From positions 682,001-746,000 of the forward strand of contig JAWPGT010000004.1 of assembly GCA_034638255.1 (NCBI GenBank): a stretch of DNA of 64,000 bases, given 5' to 3'. The notes below the pieces were generated by a model that saw only the letters and a program-made list of their open reading frames with translations, was not told the DNA's origin and searched no databases. This DNA comes from Coprinus comatus (lineage: Eukaryota; Basidiomycota; Agaricomycetes; Agaricales; Agaricaceae). A program made the translations under genes and the position numbers. Positions 23,695-33,534 of the stretch are shown in pieces; within the stretch, counting starts at the first letter, position 1; every line of letters begins with the position of its first letter.

Positions 23695-26600
23695 ATGGTC
23701 AATCACGACCACTTTACCCCTCAAGACCTCGTACGACCTCATCGTCACACACAATGTCCAGCTGCTCATCTACCCCTAGGTCTCTCTTGATAGGCCATCG
23801 GCTGCCGTCCCTAATGCTGCCGGCGATCTTGCTTTCGTCACCATCAGTCGCTATGACCTCGAGAGCAAAAAGTATGTAGCTCAACACGTTAATCGCTTGT
23901 GAGGAATCCAACGCGTAGAAAAATACAGGAACAACAAGTTTCTAGTCCTCGTCCTTCTCCAGTCTAACTTTGACACGACTGAGACCCCTGTTAGTCCATC
24001 TCATATCATATCATATGACAATCTCAATCTCTCATCATACTATAGTTACCAAAAGGCGGAGAATTCTTTTGGCTCACAGGAACTACCCTCGCTCACGTCG
24101 TCGAAGGCGAAAATAATCTCGAAATCTATTCTGTTCCTATTTACAGTTCACACTCACACGACGAATCATCCTCTTCAACTTTCACAATCGCTTTAGACCG
24201 TCAACTTATTGGTACTATACCTACAAAGACCGCTACAAACTTTAGGTATAACCCGGCTTCTCGTCATTTGGTCTTTTCGGATTATGTTTTTGAGGATGGG
24301 AATCTTACTAATGTTAAGAAGCAAGATGAGGCTTATGAGAATAGAGGGAATAGTGCGTTTGTTTATGATAACACTTATGTTAGGCATTGGGATACTTGGG
24401 TTGGGCCCAAGAAACCAGCGTTGTTTAGCGTTAGGCTTGAACAGGATCCGGATAGGAAGTGGGGATATGGAAATGAGTTTTTTAGTCCTTTGAAAGGGAC
24501 TAATCATGTACGTTTTTTTTTTATTCTATTTCCCTGGTAACGGTTTATTGATTTGTTGGAAGCATTGTCCTGTTGAACCATTTGGTGGAACGGATGATTT
24601 TGATGTTTCTTCTACTCATATTGTATATACCACCAAAGATCCTCAACTCCCGGAAGCATGGCACACTAAGCAAAACGTGAGTATTTGTATTCCTGTTTCC
24701 TAAATGCAGATAATTCATTCCCATCCCTTTCACGGATCTCAATCATTCTCTCACACACGTTACATATATAGGTTTATATCGTTGATATCAAAGGTGGACG
24801 TCCACCTAGAGAATTAACTTCCGGTAAACAAGGAGCAACGCATAGTCCTGTGTTTAATCATCAAGGAACTAAAGTTGCTTGGCTTGAATTGGATGAAGAT
24901 GGTTATGAGAGCGATAGAGCGAAGATTGTGATTTATGATTTGGAAGTTAATGTTAGGTATACGCTTACTCAGAGGTGGGATAGGTCTCCTGATTCAATTG
25001 CTGTACGTCTCCTATTCCTATTTCTAGATCTTCTTTCCATTCCATATCTAACCCCTATATCTATTACTCCTTTTTTTTTTTAGTTCAACCCAGAGGGAAC
25101 TTTCATCTACTTTACAGTAGGTGACGAAGCTAGAGTCAAAATCTCTTACCTTCCACTCCCACCTACACCTTCGGAATCAAGTACCGATCCAGAATTGGGA
25201 AGTTTGTTTACTACTCCTGTTGAAATAAGTTCAACAGGAGCCGCTTCAACTATTTATCCACTTCATACTGGACGATTGTTGTTTTCAAAATCAACATTAG
25301 TTTCACCTAATGATGTGTTTTTGATTCAACATTTACCTCGGCATATTACCGATCTCTCTTCCAACGCTACCGATGCGGAGATACCGCTGGTAACAATAAC
25401 AAAGTCAGAGGAGAAATTGAACAATTAACAAGATTTACGGAAAATAAATTGAAAAACAAAGGGTTGAGTCAAGGAGAGGAGATTTGGTTTGAAGGTGCTT
25501 TGGGAAAGAGAATTCAAGGTTGGGTTTTGAAACCTAGAGGTTGGAGTAAAAGTGATGGAGAAAAGAAGTGGCCTGTTGCTTTTTTGATTCATGGTGGTCC
25601 GCAAGGTGCTTGGGAAGATCAGTGGTCTACTAGGTGGAATCCTAATGGTATGTTTACTTTTTTCTCTCTCAACTCTTTTGTTCTCCGCTCCTCTAATTCT
25701 TCATCGCTGGTTGACTTGATATACTTATTATTTGAATTGTGTAGTATTCACTGGTCATGGATATTTTGTGATTTTGATTAATCCGACTGGAAGTACGACT
25801 TTTGGACAAGGTATGTGATTTTTTTCTTCTTTCTTTTGTTTTGGGTTGTATTGACCATGTATTCGTCCTTGAATAGAATTGACGGATGCTATTAAAGAAG
25901 ATTGGGGAGGAAAACCATTTGTGGATCTTATTAATGGTTATAAATTTGCTCTTGAGAAATATCCAGAGGTGAGTTGTTCTTTCCTACTCCTACCTACACC
26001 TTGATACCTTGAATGTTGATTTTATGATTTTATAGATCGATGCGGATCGTGCTGTTGCTGCTGGTGCTAGTTGGGGTGGATATGCTATCAAGTTCAGTCT
26101 CATATTTTTTCAATTTTATATTATGTTGCTAATATGAATGTTGTTGGTTGGGCTTAGTTGGATTCAAGGACATCCTGAATTTGGATTTAATTTTAAGGTA
26201 AGTTGTTCAATTTCTTTTTTATAGCTTTTGAGATACTTTTATTTACCCAGTTGTTGTTAGGCGTTGGTAGCACATGATGGTGTATTTGATTCACAGTATA
26301 ATGGATTTTCTACCGACGAGCTTTTCTTCGTAAGTACCTCTGACACTCGTTAACGAAACATAATTCTAATGGTTTATGGATTGTAGTTCAACCATGAATG
26401 GGGTGGAAGGTAAGTTTTCTTTCTTTCTCGCGGACTTCCTGTAACAGAGCTCTAATCATTATCACCTTTTTTTTTTTCGCTTTATTAAAGGCCTTGGGAC
26501 CCAAAGAGCAAGAACCTATCTACCCTGTTCGTATTCCTTTATATTTCTGTTCTATTTTTACTAACACGAAGTGATATGCGTGTATGTAATGTGTTGTATA

Positions 26601-27015
26601 TGTTATATAGGTTCAGTCCATCGAATTTCGTTGATAAATGGTCTACACCACAACTTTTGATTCATGGAAGTAAGGATTTTAGGTTACCAGAAACTGAAAG
26701 TATTGGTGCTTTCCATGCTCTTCAACAGTACGTATTACGTATTATTTTTATTTTTATTTATTTTAATCCTTATTATTGTGGCTGACTGCTTTTGGTTAAT
26801 TGTATAGATTGGGTATACCAAGTCGTTTGGTTGTTTTTCCGGATGAGAATCATTGGGTTTTGAATCATGGGAATAGGTACGTAATCTCCCTTTTTCCTTG
26901 TGTTTTTACTTTTTTTTTTTTTTTTTTACTAACTCGTTTACGTTTTGATTTTTGTAGTTTGAAATGGCATGAAGAAGTATTCAATTGGTTTGATAGATTT
27001 ACTGGGGAAGAATAA
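23695..27015 (+). CDS. Dipeptidyl peptidase V-like S9 serine peptidase, with an apparent frameshift
   Basis: Prolyl-oligopeptidase-family (S9C) enzyme cleaving dipeptides from peptide N-termini. It starts MVNHDHFTPQDLVSLDRPSA with no signal peptide, so probably cytosolic. An N-terminal beta-propeller (VRHWDTWVGPKKPALFSVRL, FGGTDDFDVSSTHIVYTTKD) is followed by the alpha/beta-hydrolase domain. The nucleophile sits in AAGASWGGYA, Asp in HGSKDFRLPETES and His in FPDENHWVLNHG. At least thirteen introns. Between SPNDVFLIQHLP (frame ending 25428) and KVRGEIEQLTRFTENKLK the frame shifts by one without a credible intron; adding one base near 25380-25395 restores it. Everything else, including the triad, is intact, so this may be a sequence error or a recent mutation. 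Confidence 0.88.
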
Positions 27016-27404
27016 TGGTAATGAGAAACCCGAGAATTAAGGTTGAGTTTTAAATGTGTTTTTGATGGGAGCGAAATACCTGGGACTCCCAAAGTTTGAT
27101 TAGATTCGAAAAAAAAAAAATGAAATTAAAATTGAAATTGAAATCTTGTTGTGAAGTAAATGATTATCTCCCTTTTTTGTATACCGTTTTATGTGTTATG
27201 TACTGTATATAAGTATGTACAGTGTCGTATCATGTCATACGTAGGACTTTTTTTATTATTTGAAATAGTTGATTTTTTGTGTCGACCTCGTCCTGAAGGC
27301 CTGATGTGTGAAAAGGTAATGTTGGTTATAAGGTGTTGTTGAAGGTAGTACTTACCTTTATTCAAAAGTAGTATATGAGTATATGTCTAATTTGTAACTC
27401 ATGG

Positions 27405-27740
27405 TTATGCGTCCAACCCCTGAAGTCTTAAAAGTCCAAACAAATTAATTTAGGTGTCAAGGGTATATACTGTACCCAAAAAGAAAACAAGTAAAAAAAA
27501 AAAAAAAGTACAAGGAACGTGTGGATTATGATATAGCAAAAAGCAAAAGGAAACAATGAACGTGCTGTGTGGGTTTTATAAAAATGTATACTACGTAGTT
27601 CTACTATTGTCTACAATAAAAAGTCTAAAAAGTCAATAAGTCAAAAGTCAAAGTTGTCATATTGTAATGAATGTAGAAGGGGAGAAATGGGAATAGAAAT
27701 TTGGCATAGAGCATAGAGCATAGAGTGGCATAGAGTAGAG
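27405..27740. repeat. Duplicated 3'-flank segment, copy 1
   Basis: Shares an ordered set of words with 30200-30470: ATGCGTCCA, AAAAGTCCAA, GTAGTTCTACTATTGTCTA and GGCATAGAGCATAGAGCATA. Spacing is similar but with insertions. It is the downstream part of the tandem duplication that also produced the two neighbouring coiled-coil genes. Confidence 0.7.
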
Positions 27741-28013
27741 ACGACAGGGGGAAGGGACAGAGAGCGGAGAGCAGAGGCGGAGGCGGAGACAAAGACAGAG
27801 GTAGAGACAGAGACGGGGACGTTAATTCTCGAAGCTAAGCCTGTTGGTCTCGAGTTGGTCTGGACTCGATGAAATATAAGTACAGGTCTTTATACTTCTT
27901 TCTTTCTTTCTTTCTTTCTTCCTTCTTTTTTTTGGATTTTAGGTATTTTCGAGAAACTGGAGAGCCTGGAAAACGAGAGCAATACGAGAGTAGCAATGTC
28001 CAAGAGCAAGAGA

Positions 28014-28035
28014 GACAGACAGACAGACAGACAGG
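28014..28035 (+). repeat. GACA tetranucleotide microsatellite
   Basis: About five to six GACA units in the 3' flank of the first coiled-coil gene. Confidence 0.8.
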
Positions 28036-28253
28036 GAGAGACAGATAGGGAGAGAAAAGAGAAACGAAGTCCATAGATTTTTTTTGCTTTAATGTTTTCA
28101 CGAAGCTGAGGAACTTGGGAGACTGGGAAAGCAATAGAAAGCAATTGTTCGACGAGCAAAAGAGAAAAAAAAAGAGATCTGAATCCGGGTATCCGTATAT
28201 CACATCACTATATCACACTATATCATCACTTGTGAGCGTTGAACCGCAGTCTC

Positions 28254-29453
28254 TTACTCCGAATGGTGTTGAGTATTAGGTGAAGGATACGGGTCTACGT
28301 AAGGCCTAGGGTAAGGAGTAGGAGGCTTATGTTGTTGGAAGGTGCTGGGATGCTCTGAGTAAATGTCAGAATGTACGCTTGGATCTACTGGATAGGACTG
28401 GATGCCTGGAGGCACTGGATAGAACTGGGTACCTGGTGATCGAATCGATTCTACAGGGGAAGCAGCCTGTGACCGTATGGGGGACAAGGGACTACCAACA
28501 TATGTACCTTGTTGGGTCTGTATTTGTCCCATAGCGATTGAATTATCACGAGGAGAGTTAGATCCTTGGAATCCTCTCATAGGAAATTGTTCGGAGAACG
28601 GGGATGGCATGACACTTGCAGATGATGTGCGAGAACAGCTTGCTTGGTGTCGTGTAGAACCCTGGGACATTGCGGGACGTACAGTTGAGGGACGTGAGGG
28701 AACCCGTGTAGAACCCTGGGGGGTTGACGGACGTACAGTTGAGGACCCAGACCTCGAGGTGACCCGTGAGCTACCAATGTGCGGGGGAGAGTTGTAATTG
28801 TTACTAGACGGGACAGAGCCTGAGGGAGTATAATGATTTGACTCAGTTGACTGAGGATAATGTCTTCGGCTACTACCACTATAACTCTCCTCAACCTCTC
28901 CTTGCCATCTCCTTTGTCTGGATCTTTCTTTCTCTCTTCTCATATCCTTTACTTGACGTTCCCTTCCCTTCAAATCGTCTCGCAAACACTCATTAACCTT
29001 CTTCATAGACTCATTTTCCTGCTTAATCACCTTTTTCTCTCCTTCAAATAGTTGCCTATCCAACTCAAGTTGTCGTTGCTCAACCAGAAGTACATGATCT
29101 TCGTAGTCAAGTGTCTTCTCTCGTTCCTTCAACTTCTTTTCTTTTTCCTTGACTCTTCGAGACCTTCTGTCGACTTTCGCTTCTTTGGCTTGAAACTCAC
29201 CAATAGCATTTTGGATCATTCCAACCAACCGTCTGGGATCATCGCCAGTCCTTAACATCTCATTGTATCTGTCAGGCGCTTGAGTGGCCGTATTAGATGA
29301 AGATGCCATGACTCGCGATGGAGAAAGCACCATTTCATCTTGACGAGTGTGGTTGTGACCACCGTGGTTGGTAGAGTATTGTATAGGAGAGTCCGCCGTC
29401 CAATGTTCAGGGGGGTCTTCCTCTTTCTTGAATATTCTCATAAACGAACGCAT
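28254..29453 (-). CDS. Orphan coiled-coil protein with disordered Ser/Pro-rich tail (copy 1)
   Basis: Single-exon protein of 399 residues that I do not recognise. Residues 1-100 are polar and unstructured. About 110-200 is a highly charged heptad region (RRVKEKEKKLKEREKTLDYE, QLELDRQLFEGEKKVIKQEN), almost certainly coiled coil. The remainder is Ser/Pro/Gln/Tyr-rich, with a repeated RPST motif and SPVESIRSPGTQFYP near the end. The second copy (30708-32087) shares the coiled-coil core (QLFExEKxxIxQEN), the (S/P)AESIRSPGT motif and the YPSP ending. No signal peptide or membrane segment. A TATA box lies 83-91 nt upstream. Likely lineage-specific; function unknown. Confidence 0.75.
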   Translation of the reverse strand: MRSFMRIFKKEEDPPEHWTADSPIQYSTNHGGHNHTRQDEMVLSPSRVMASSSNTATQAPDRYNEMLRTGDDPRRLVGMIQNAIGEFQAKEAKVDRRSRRVKEKEKKLKEREKTLDYEDHVLLVEQRQLELDRQLFEGEKKVIKQENESMKKVNECLRDDLKGRERQVKDMRREKERSRQRRWQGEVEESYSGSSRRHYPQSTESNHYTPSGSVPSSNNYNSPPHIGSSRVTSRSGSSTVRPSTPQGSTRVPSRPSTVRPAMSQGSTRHQASCSRTSSASVMPSPFSEQFPMRGFQGSNSPRDNSIAMGQIQTQQGTYVGSPLSPIRSQAASPVESIRSPGTQFYPVPPGIQSYPVDPSVHSDIYSEHPSTFQQHKPPTPYPRPYVDPYPSPNTQHHSE

Positions 29454-29535
29454 CCTTGTGTCTGTGAGTTCAAGGTGGAGAAGACTTCAAGGAAGATTTA
29501 AGGGAGCCCCGCTGTTACCAGAATGATAACATGAC

Positions 29536-29544
29536 CTTTATATA
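29536..29544 (-). promoter_or_regulatory. TATA box of coiled-coil gene copy 1
   Basis: TATATAAAG on the minus strand, 83-91 nt before the ATG at 29453. The downstream words GTCATGTTA and GGGGCTCCCTT have counterparts at the same place in the second copy, so the promoter was duplicated with the gene. Confidence 0.6.
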
Positions 29545-30707
29545 TGCTATAGGAGCGAGTTAGGACTGCCACAAGGGTTGACTAATTTTTGTTGTTGAGT
29601 CGAACGAACAACAGGGAAGTAATACACAACGAACCTTGATACTAACATTTCTATAGAATCACTCTAGGTGAAAACAATTGTGTCTTGTATGTCTTGTTTC
29701 ATTGTATATATGTTGTTTAAAAGAAGAGAGATGATGAGAACTAAAACTACCATCACTACATAAATAACAAACAGGGAGAGCTCAAGCGCTCAAAGGCAGT
29801 GCAGCGTGCTTGTCAACAGCCGTTAGAACAAAGCGACCATTTCTTTAACCTCTTCTTACCAAGTACGAGTATATAATGGGAAATCATTGTGGGTTTTCGT
29901 GAATAGTCCAAGACTCCAATTAGTGCGTGTTTTGATGATTTTTGTATTGTTGTGTGTGTAGTAATAGTGATGCAGAACTAGATTTATGTGAAGTCGACAC
30001 TGTATTTGTTTAAATACAAAGATATTAGAATTGGGTGAGAAGCTCGTAATTTGACGTTTTCGCTGTTCAATATCTTATCATGTTCTTAAGTATTGAGTCT
30101 TAGTACCATTGTCAGTGGTAAATAGTAATGCGAGTTTTTTTATGTATTCGTTTGTGGTGGCCCGGTATGTGTTACACCATGTCACCAATTCAGGGACTGA
30201 AATGCGTCCATCAACTAAAAGTCCAACAAGATTAATATAGGCAGTGTCACGGGTATTTACGGTACAAAGAAGAACAGAAAAACAAGAACAAGGAGCGTGT
30301 GGGCTATGTAAAAGGAAAGGAGATAAGGAGATAAGGAGCGTGTTGTGTGATACTAATGTATTCTACATAGTTCTACTATTGTCTAGTAAAAATTCAAGGT
30401 CACATATAGTGTAGAAGAGAGAATGATGGGGCATAGAGTTTGGCATAGAGCATAGAGCATAAAATGACATAGAGCAGATAGGCAAAAATAGAGACGAAGA
30501 CAATTCCGAGGCAGTCCTTTGAGATATAAGCCCAGAATTTCATACTTCTTTCTTTTTTCTTGGATTTTAATCTTTTTAAGAAGCTGAACACTCGAGCCTA
30601 AGGCGATATGAGAGCAAAGAGGGAAATTGAGATAGAACCCACCCATAGTACACCAAATATTGAATCTGCTAGGGTGTCTTGATTCTCGAGACTCAGATGC
30701 AGCCTTA
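29545..30707. other. Intergenic between the duplicated coiled-coil genes
   Basis: Contains the distal promoter of copy 1 and the 3' flank of copy 2. Short Leu/Tyr-rich frames here (for example 30400-30591 minus) are not conserved with the equivalent flank of copy 1 and I do not call them. Confidence 0.55.
30200..30560. repeat. Duplicated 3'-flank segment, copy 2
   Basis: Diverged match to 27405-27740 and onward to the TACTTCTTTCTTT...TTGGATTTTA block (30542-30570 versus about 27890-27945). Includes GGCATAGAGCATAGAGCATA at 30441-30460. Confidence 0.7.
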
Positions 30708-32087
30708 CTAGCAACGACTGCCAGGGGATGGGTAAGAGTTGTTGGTCGAAGCCTGAGGATAGCAGGTATACTCTGAGTAATAAGGGTGTACTGAGTTAGG
30801 GCTCGTTGGAACAGATCGAGTGCCCGGGGATCGAATTGATTCTGCAGGAGAAGAGAGCCGGATGGGGGTGTCAACATCTGTACTCTGTCCGGTCTGTACT
30901 AGCGGTCTCTCCATTATTGAGTAATGAGAAGTGGAACTAGACTCAGACCTAGGAAATCTGCTCATAAAAAACTGGTCGGATAATGGAGATAAGACATTCG
31001 TACACTCTGGTGCACGAGAATGGCCCGCTTGGTATCCACTAGAGCCCTGAGGCGGAGTTGGTGGATATACATTTGGGGCTGCCAGTATGCTATTCGTGTG
31101 CAAGGGAGAATTGTAATTGTAATTTTCAACGGCAGCAGAGGTAGAAACATAACCTGGCTGCCTGGCATGACCCGCTTGTTCCCGTTCCCATTGCTGTCTT
31201 GCCTCTTGTTCCCATTTCCTCCCCCCTCCCTCGTTCTGTTCCATTATGCGTATAGTTCTTTCCTTCTCCTTCAACGCATTTTGTATTAATTCGTTGACCT
31301 GCTTCAATGTGGTATTCTCCTGTTCTATCATCCTTTTCTCCTGTTCAAATAATTGTTTTTCTGCCTCAAATCGACGTTCCCTCTCCAGAAATTGTTGATC
31401 ATTTGAGAACCTAGCTGATGCTGCATCAGGATTATTTATGTCCATGTATAGTCTTTCGAGTTCTCGAAACATTTGATCAAGTCTCATCATCTTGTGTGAA
31501 AAAACGCTAAAAGCTTCTCCGGCAATTTGCAATACCAGTTCTGGATTCCCACCAGTTACACATACTCTCTCCCATAAATTATTGTAGTAGGATTGCGTTT
31601 CTGGAGACAGGTCACTACTAGCAGGAACTAAAGATGTAATGGTATGTGAGGAAGATGGAGATGTAAGTTGGCCATGACTACGTTGGTGATAACCAGTGTT
31701 CATGTAATGGTATTGCGGGTGAGGTTGGGATTGATATTGAGGGATTGAATATTGACTATGTGCCATGGGAACTTGTACTTGTGGACTATTATATACTGGG
31801 AGTATTGGATATTGTACTGGGTAGTTTGCACCTGAATTATTTAGAGTGTAGGAATTGAGATTCTGCATGGTCGATCTTCCCTGATCCAAATAAGCCCCGA
31901 GATCCTGGGAGTGTCTTATTGAATGGAGGATAGCCTCTCGCTGGGTGCCTGGGCGTTGGCTTTTGCAGTGATCACAAGTGTTCCAAGGAGGACAATGAAG
32001 CAGAACTTGTTGACGAGGCCAGGCCACAGGTTGATAGGAAGGCTGGGATTTTTCCTTTTTCTTGATTTTGCTCATACACGCACCCAT
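30708..32087 (-). CDS. Orphan coiled-coil protein with N-myristoylation-type start (copy 2)
   Basis: Paralog of 28254-29453, about 459 residues in one exon. The frame also opens at 32117, but the internal Met at 32087 gives MGACMSKIKKKEK. This fits the N-myristoylation rule (Gly2, small residue at 6), has Cys4 for palmitoylation and a basic cluster, so I prefer it. A Tyr/Gln/Pro-rich region follows, then a helical segment (LWERVCVTGGNPELVLQIAG, MMRLDQMFRELERLYMDINN) and a coiled coil (EKQLFEQEKRMIEQENTTLK). A disordered tail contains SPAESIRSPGTRS and ends near YPSPGSRC. Membrane attachment is an inference from the N-terminus; copy 1 lacks it. Function unknown. Confidence 0.72.
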   Translation of the reverse strand: MGACMSKIKKKEKSQPSYQPVAWPRQQVLLHCPPWNTCDHCKSQRPGTQREAILHSIRHSQDLGAYLDQGRSTMQNLNSYTLNNSGANYPVQYPILPVYNSPQVQVPMAHSQYSIPQYQSQPHPQYHYMNTGYHQRSHGQLTSPSSSHTITSLVPASSDLSPETQSYYNNLWERVCVTGGNPELVLQIAGEAFSVFSHKMMRLDQMFRELERLYMDINNPDAASARFSNDQQFLERERRFEAEKQLFEQEKRMIEQENTTLKQVNELIQNALKEKERTIRIMEQNEGGGRKWEQEARQQWEREQAGHARQPGYVSTSAAVENYNYNSPLHTNSILAAPNVYPPTPPQGSSGYQAGHSRAPECTNVLSPLSDQFFMSRFPRSESSSTSHYSIMERPLVQTGQSTDVDTPIRLSSPAESIRSPGTRSVPTSPNSVHPYYSEYTCYPQASTNNSYPSPGSRC

Positions 32088-32164
32088 GTTGTTGACCGTC
32101 GGATGGATGTTTGGCAAAGAAGGATATAAAGGAACCCCACTGCTACTGGATTGTTAACATGTCC

Positions 32165-32174
32165 GTTATATATC
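32165..32174 (-). promoter_or_regulatory. TATA box of coiled-coil gene copy 2
   Basis: GATATATAAC on the minus strand, 78-87 nt before the ATG at 32087, followed by GGACATGTTA and GGGGTTCCTTT, which parallel the copy 1 promoter. Confidence 0.55.
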
Positions 32175-33534
32175 GCTACAGCAGAAAGTGGTGTTCCCAT
32201 GAGAGGTTGACTTCTTTTTGTTGTTGAATCAAACACAACATTGACCAACTTGAATATTTCTATACATACTTCTGTTTCATCGCATATAATTAGCTTCTAG
32301 ACAACAAAAAAAGAACTAAATATGATTTGAATTGTTCAATGTGAGCTATGAAGAAGCATAAAAAAGTGACAATTATTTCCGATGGTACATTTGAATAAGG
32401 ATCGATCGATCATGCGCTGATACTAGATAGAAACAATATATTTTTTTCTCTTGCTACTACTATGTAGTTGATCCAAATCGTTGTCTTTAAATTCACATCC
32501 ACAAGTTGCAATGGTACTTACTACCTTTTGTTTTCTAAGCAATGAAGATGACGCGAAGTATTACACTAGTACTAACGATTTTGTGATGGTGTTGTCGGAA
32601 TTTGAGACTATCGGGATTCGAACGCTCAACCTGCATTAAGTTTATACTTTCACACTTGTAACTGTGTGGCCAGTCCTGGAGTTTATCGACATCCGAGAAG
32701 ACTGCGCTGAGCATAGGCAGGGCGGAGCAGTGGTAGTAGGGATATATTTTGATTTCATTGAGCAATATGACTATGCACGGGTTGTTGTCGGTATTGTGCA
32801 CTGTTATGGTCCGAGGATGAGATCCTACGAGAATACAATGGGCAATCATTGTGGGATTTCGTGAACAGTCCAAGCAGTGCTGTGCTGTGATGATTTTTCT
32901 GTATTTTCTTTTTGTAGTAATAGTGCCGGCTCAGTCTTCGAGATACAAGCCACACTTCTCCTTTTGTTTAACTACATTGCAATAAGATGATACAATGCGT
33001 GGCATGTACACTGTGTGTGAAGATAGGCGAATCGATAATAAAGCTCAAATTTATAGCATATTGCTATTAGTATTTGGCAGTATTAGCGATTTACAGAAGA
33101 GGACCTTCACGATAATATTTGGCAGGTGGATACAAAAAAGGGCTGGTTTAGTATCGACTCCTATTTTTATCAACGTTTAAGGCTTGGGCATTATCTGAAA
33201 ATGAGGAGTATGTCTCGTGTGGTCGGATTTTGGTCAATCCTTCTTTGAGTTGTTGAGAACGGAAGGGAAGTGGTTGTCGAGTGAGGCCATGGACGGGTTT
33301 ACGGCATTAGGCGATGTCATATTTTCAGTCTTTCCTATGTCCGATTCAACCTTGGTTCCGGGTGCAGCCATAATAGGTTCACACGTTTGCTTTTAGTGTC
33401 TCCAAGGTTTTGGTATGATAAAGCGGAAGAGACTTCGCACAGCTCGTGAGACTCTACATGAACAAAGACCCCAGGAGTCGGGTGTCTTGGTTCTTTGCGT
33501 ATATTAAATATCCCTAGTACCTGCATGATGTTGA
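32175..33534. other. Intergenic, accessory
   Basis: No convincing gene. A weak tRNA-like patch lies at 32600-32690. From about 33200 the sequence matches, diverged, the region 36700-36930 downstream of the second DUF6534 gene (words such as AAACTTCG/AGACTTCG followed by ATTCTACGTGAAC / ACTCTACATGAAC), marking the duplication edge. Confidence 0.5.
32605..32685 (-). other. tRNA-like remnant (low confidence)
   Basis: On the minus strand GGACTGGCCACACAG resembles an A-box region and GTTCGAATCCC a B-box/T-loop about 45 nt later, with AGTCT able to pair with the 5' GGACT. The T-stem and anticodon stem pair badly, so this is at best a decayed tRNA or a tRNA-derived SINE head. Confidence 0.25.

Larger units (their letters stand above)
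27016..28253. other. Repeat-rich 3' flank of the first coiled-coil gene
   Basis: No gene. From about 27405 it contains a segment also found, diverged, at about 30200-30560 behind the second coiled-coil gene. Other content: CATAGAG repeats (27706-27735), a GGAGAC/GAGACA-type purine repeat (27750-27825), a TTTC repeat (27895-27920) and a GACA tetranucleotide repeat (28014-28035). Confidence 0.65.

Noticed and set aside
25392..25411. A possible 19-nt intron (GTAACA...GTCAG) that might explain the peptidase frameshift
   Set aside because: Too short for spliceosomal splicing and it does not put the two frames in phase.
28477..28797. 106-codon plus-strand frame opposite the first coiled-coil gene
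   Set aside because: Shadow of the Ser/Pro-rich tail of the minus-strand gene.
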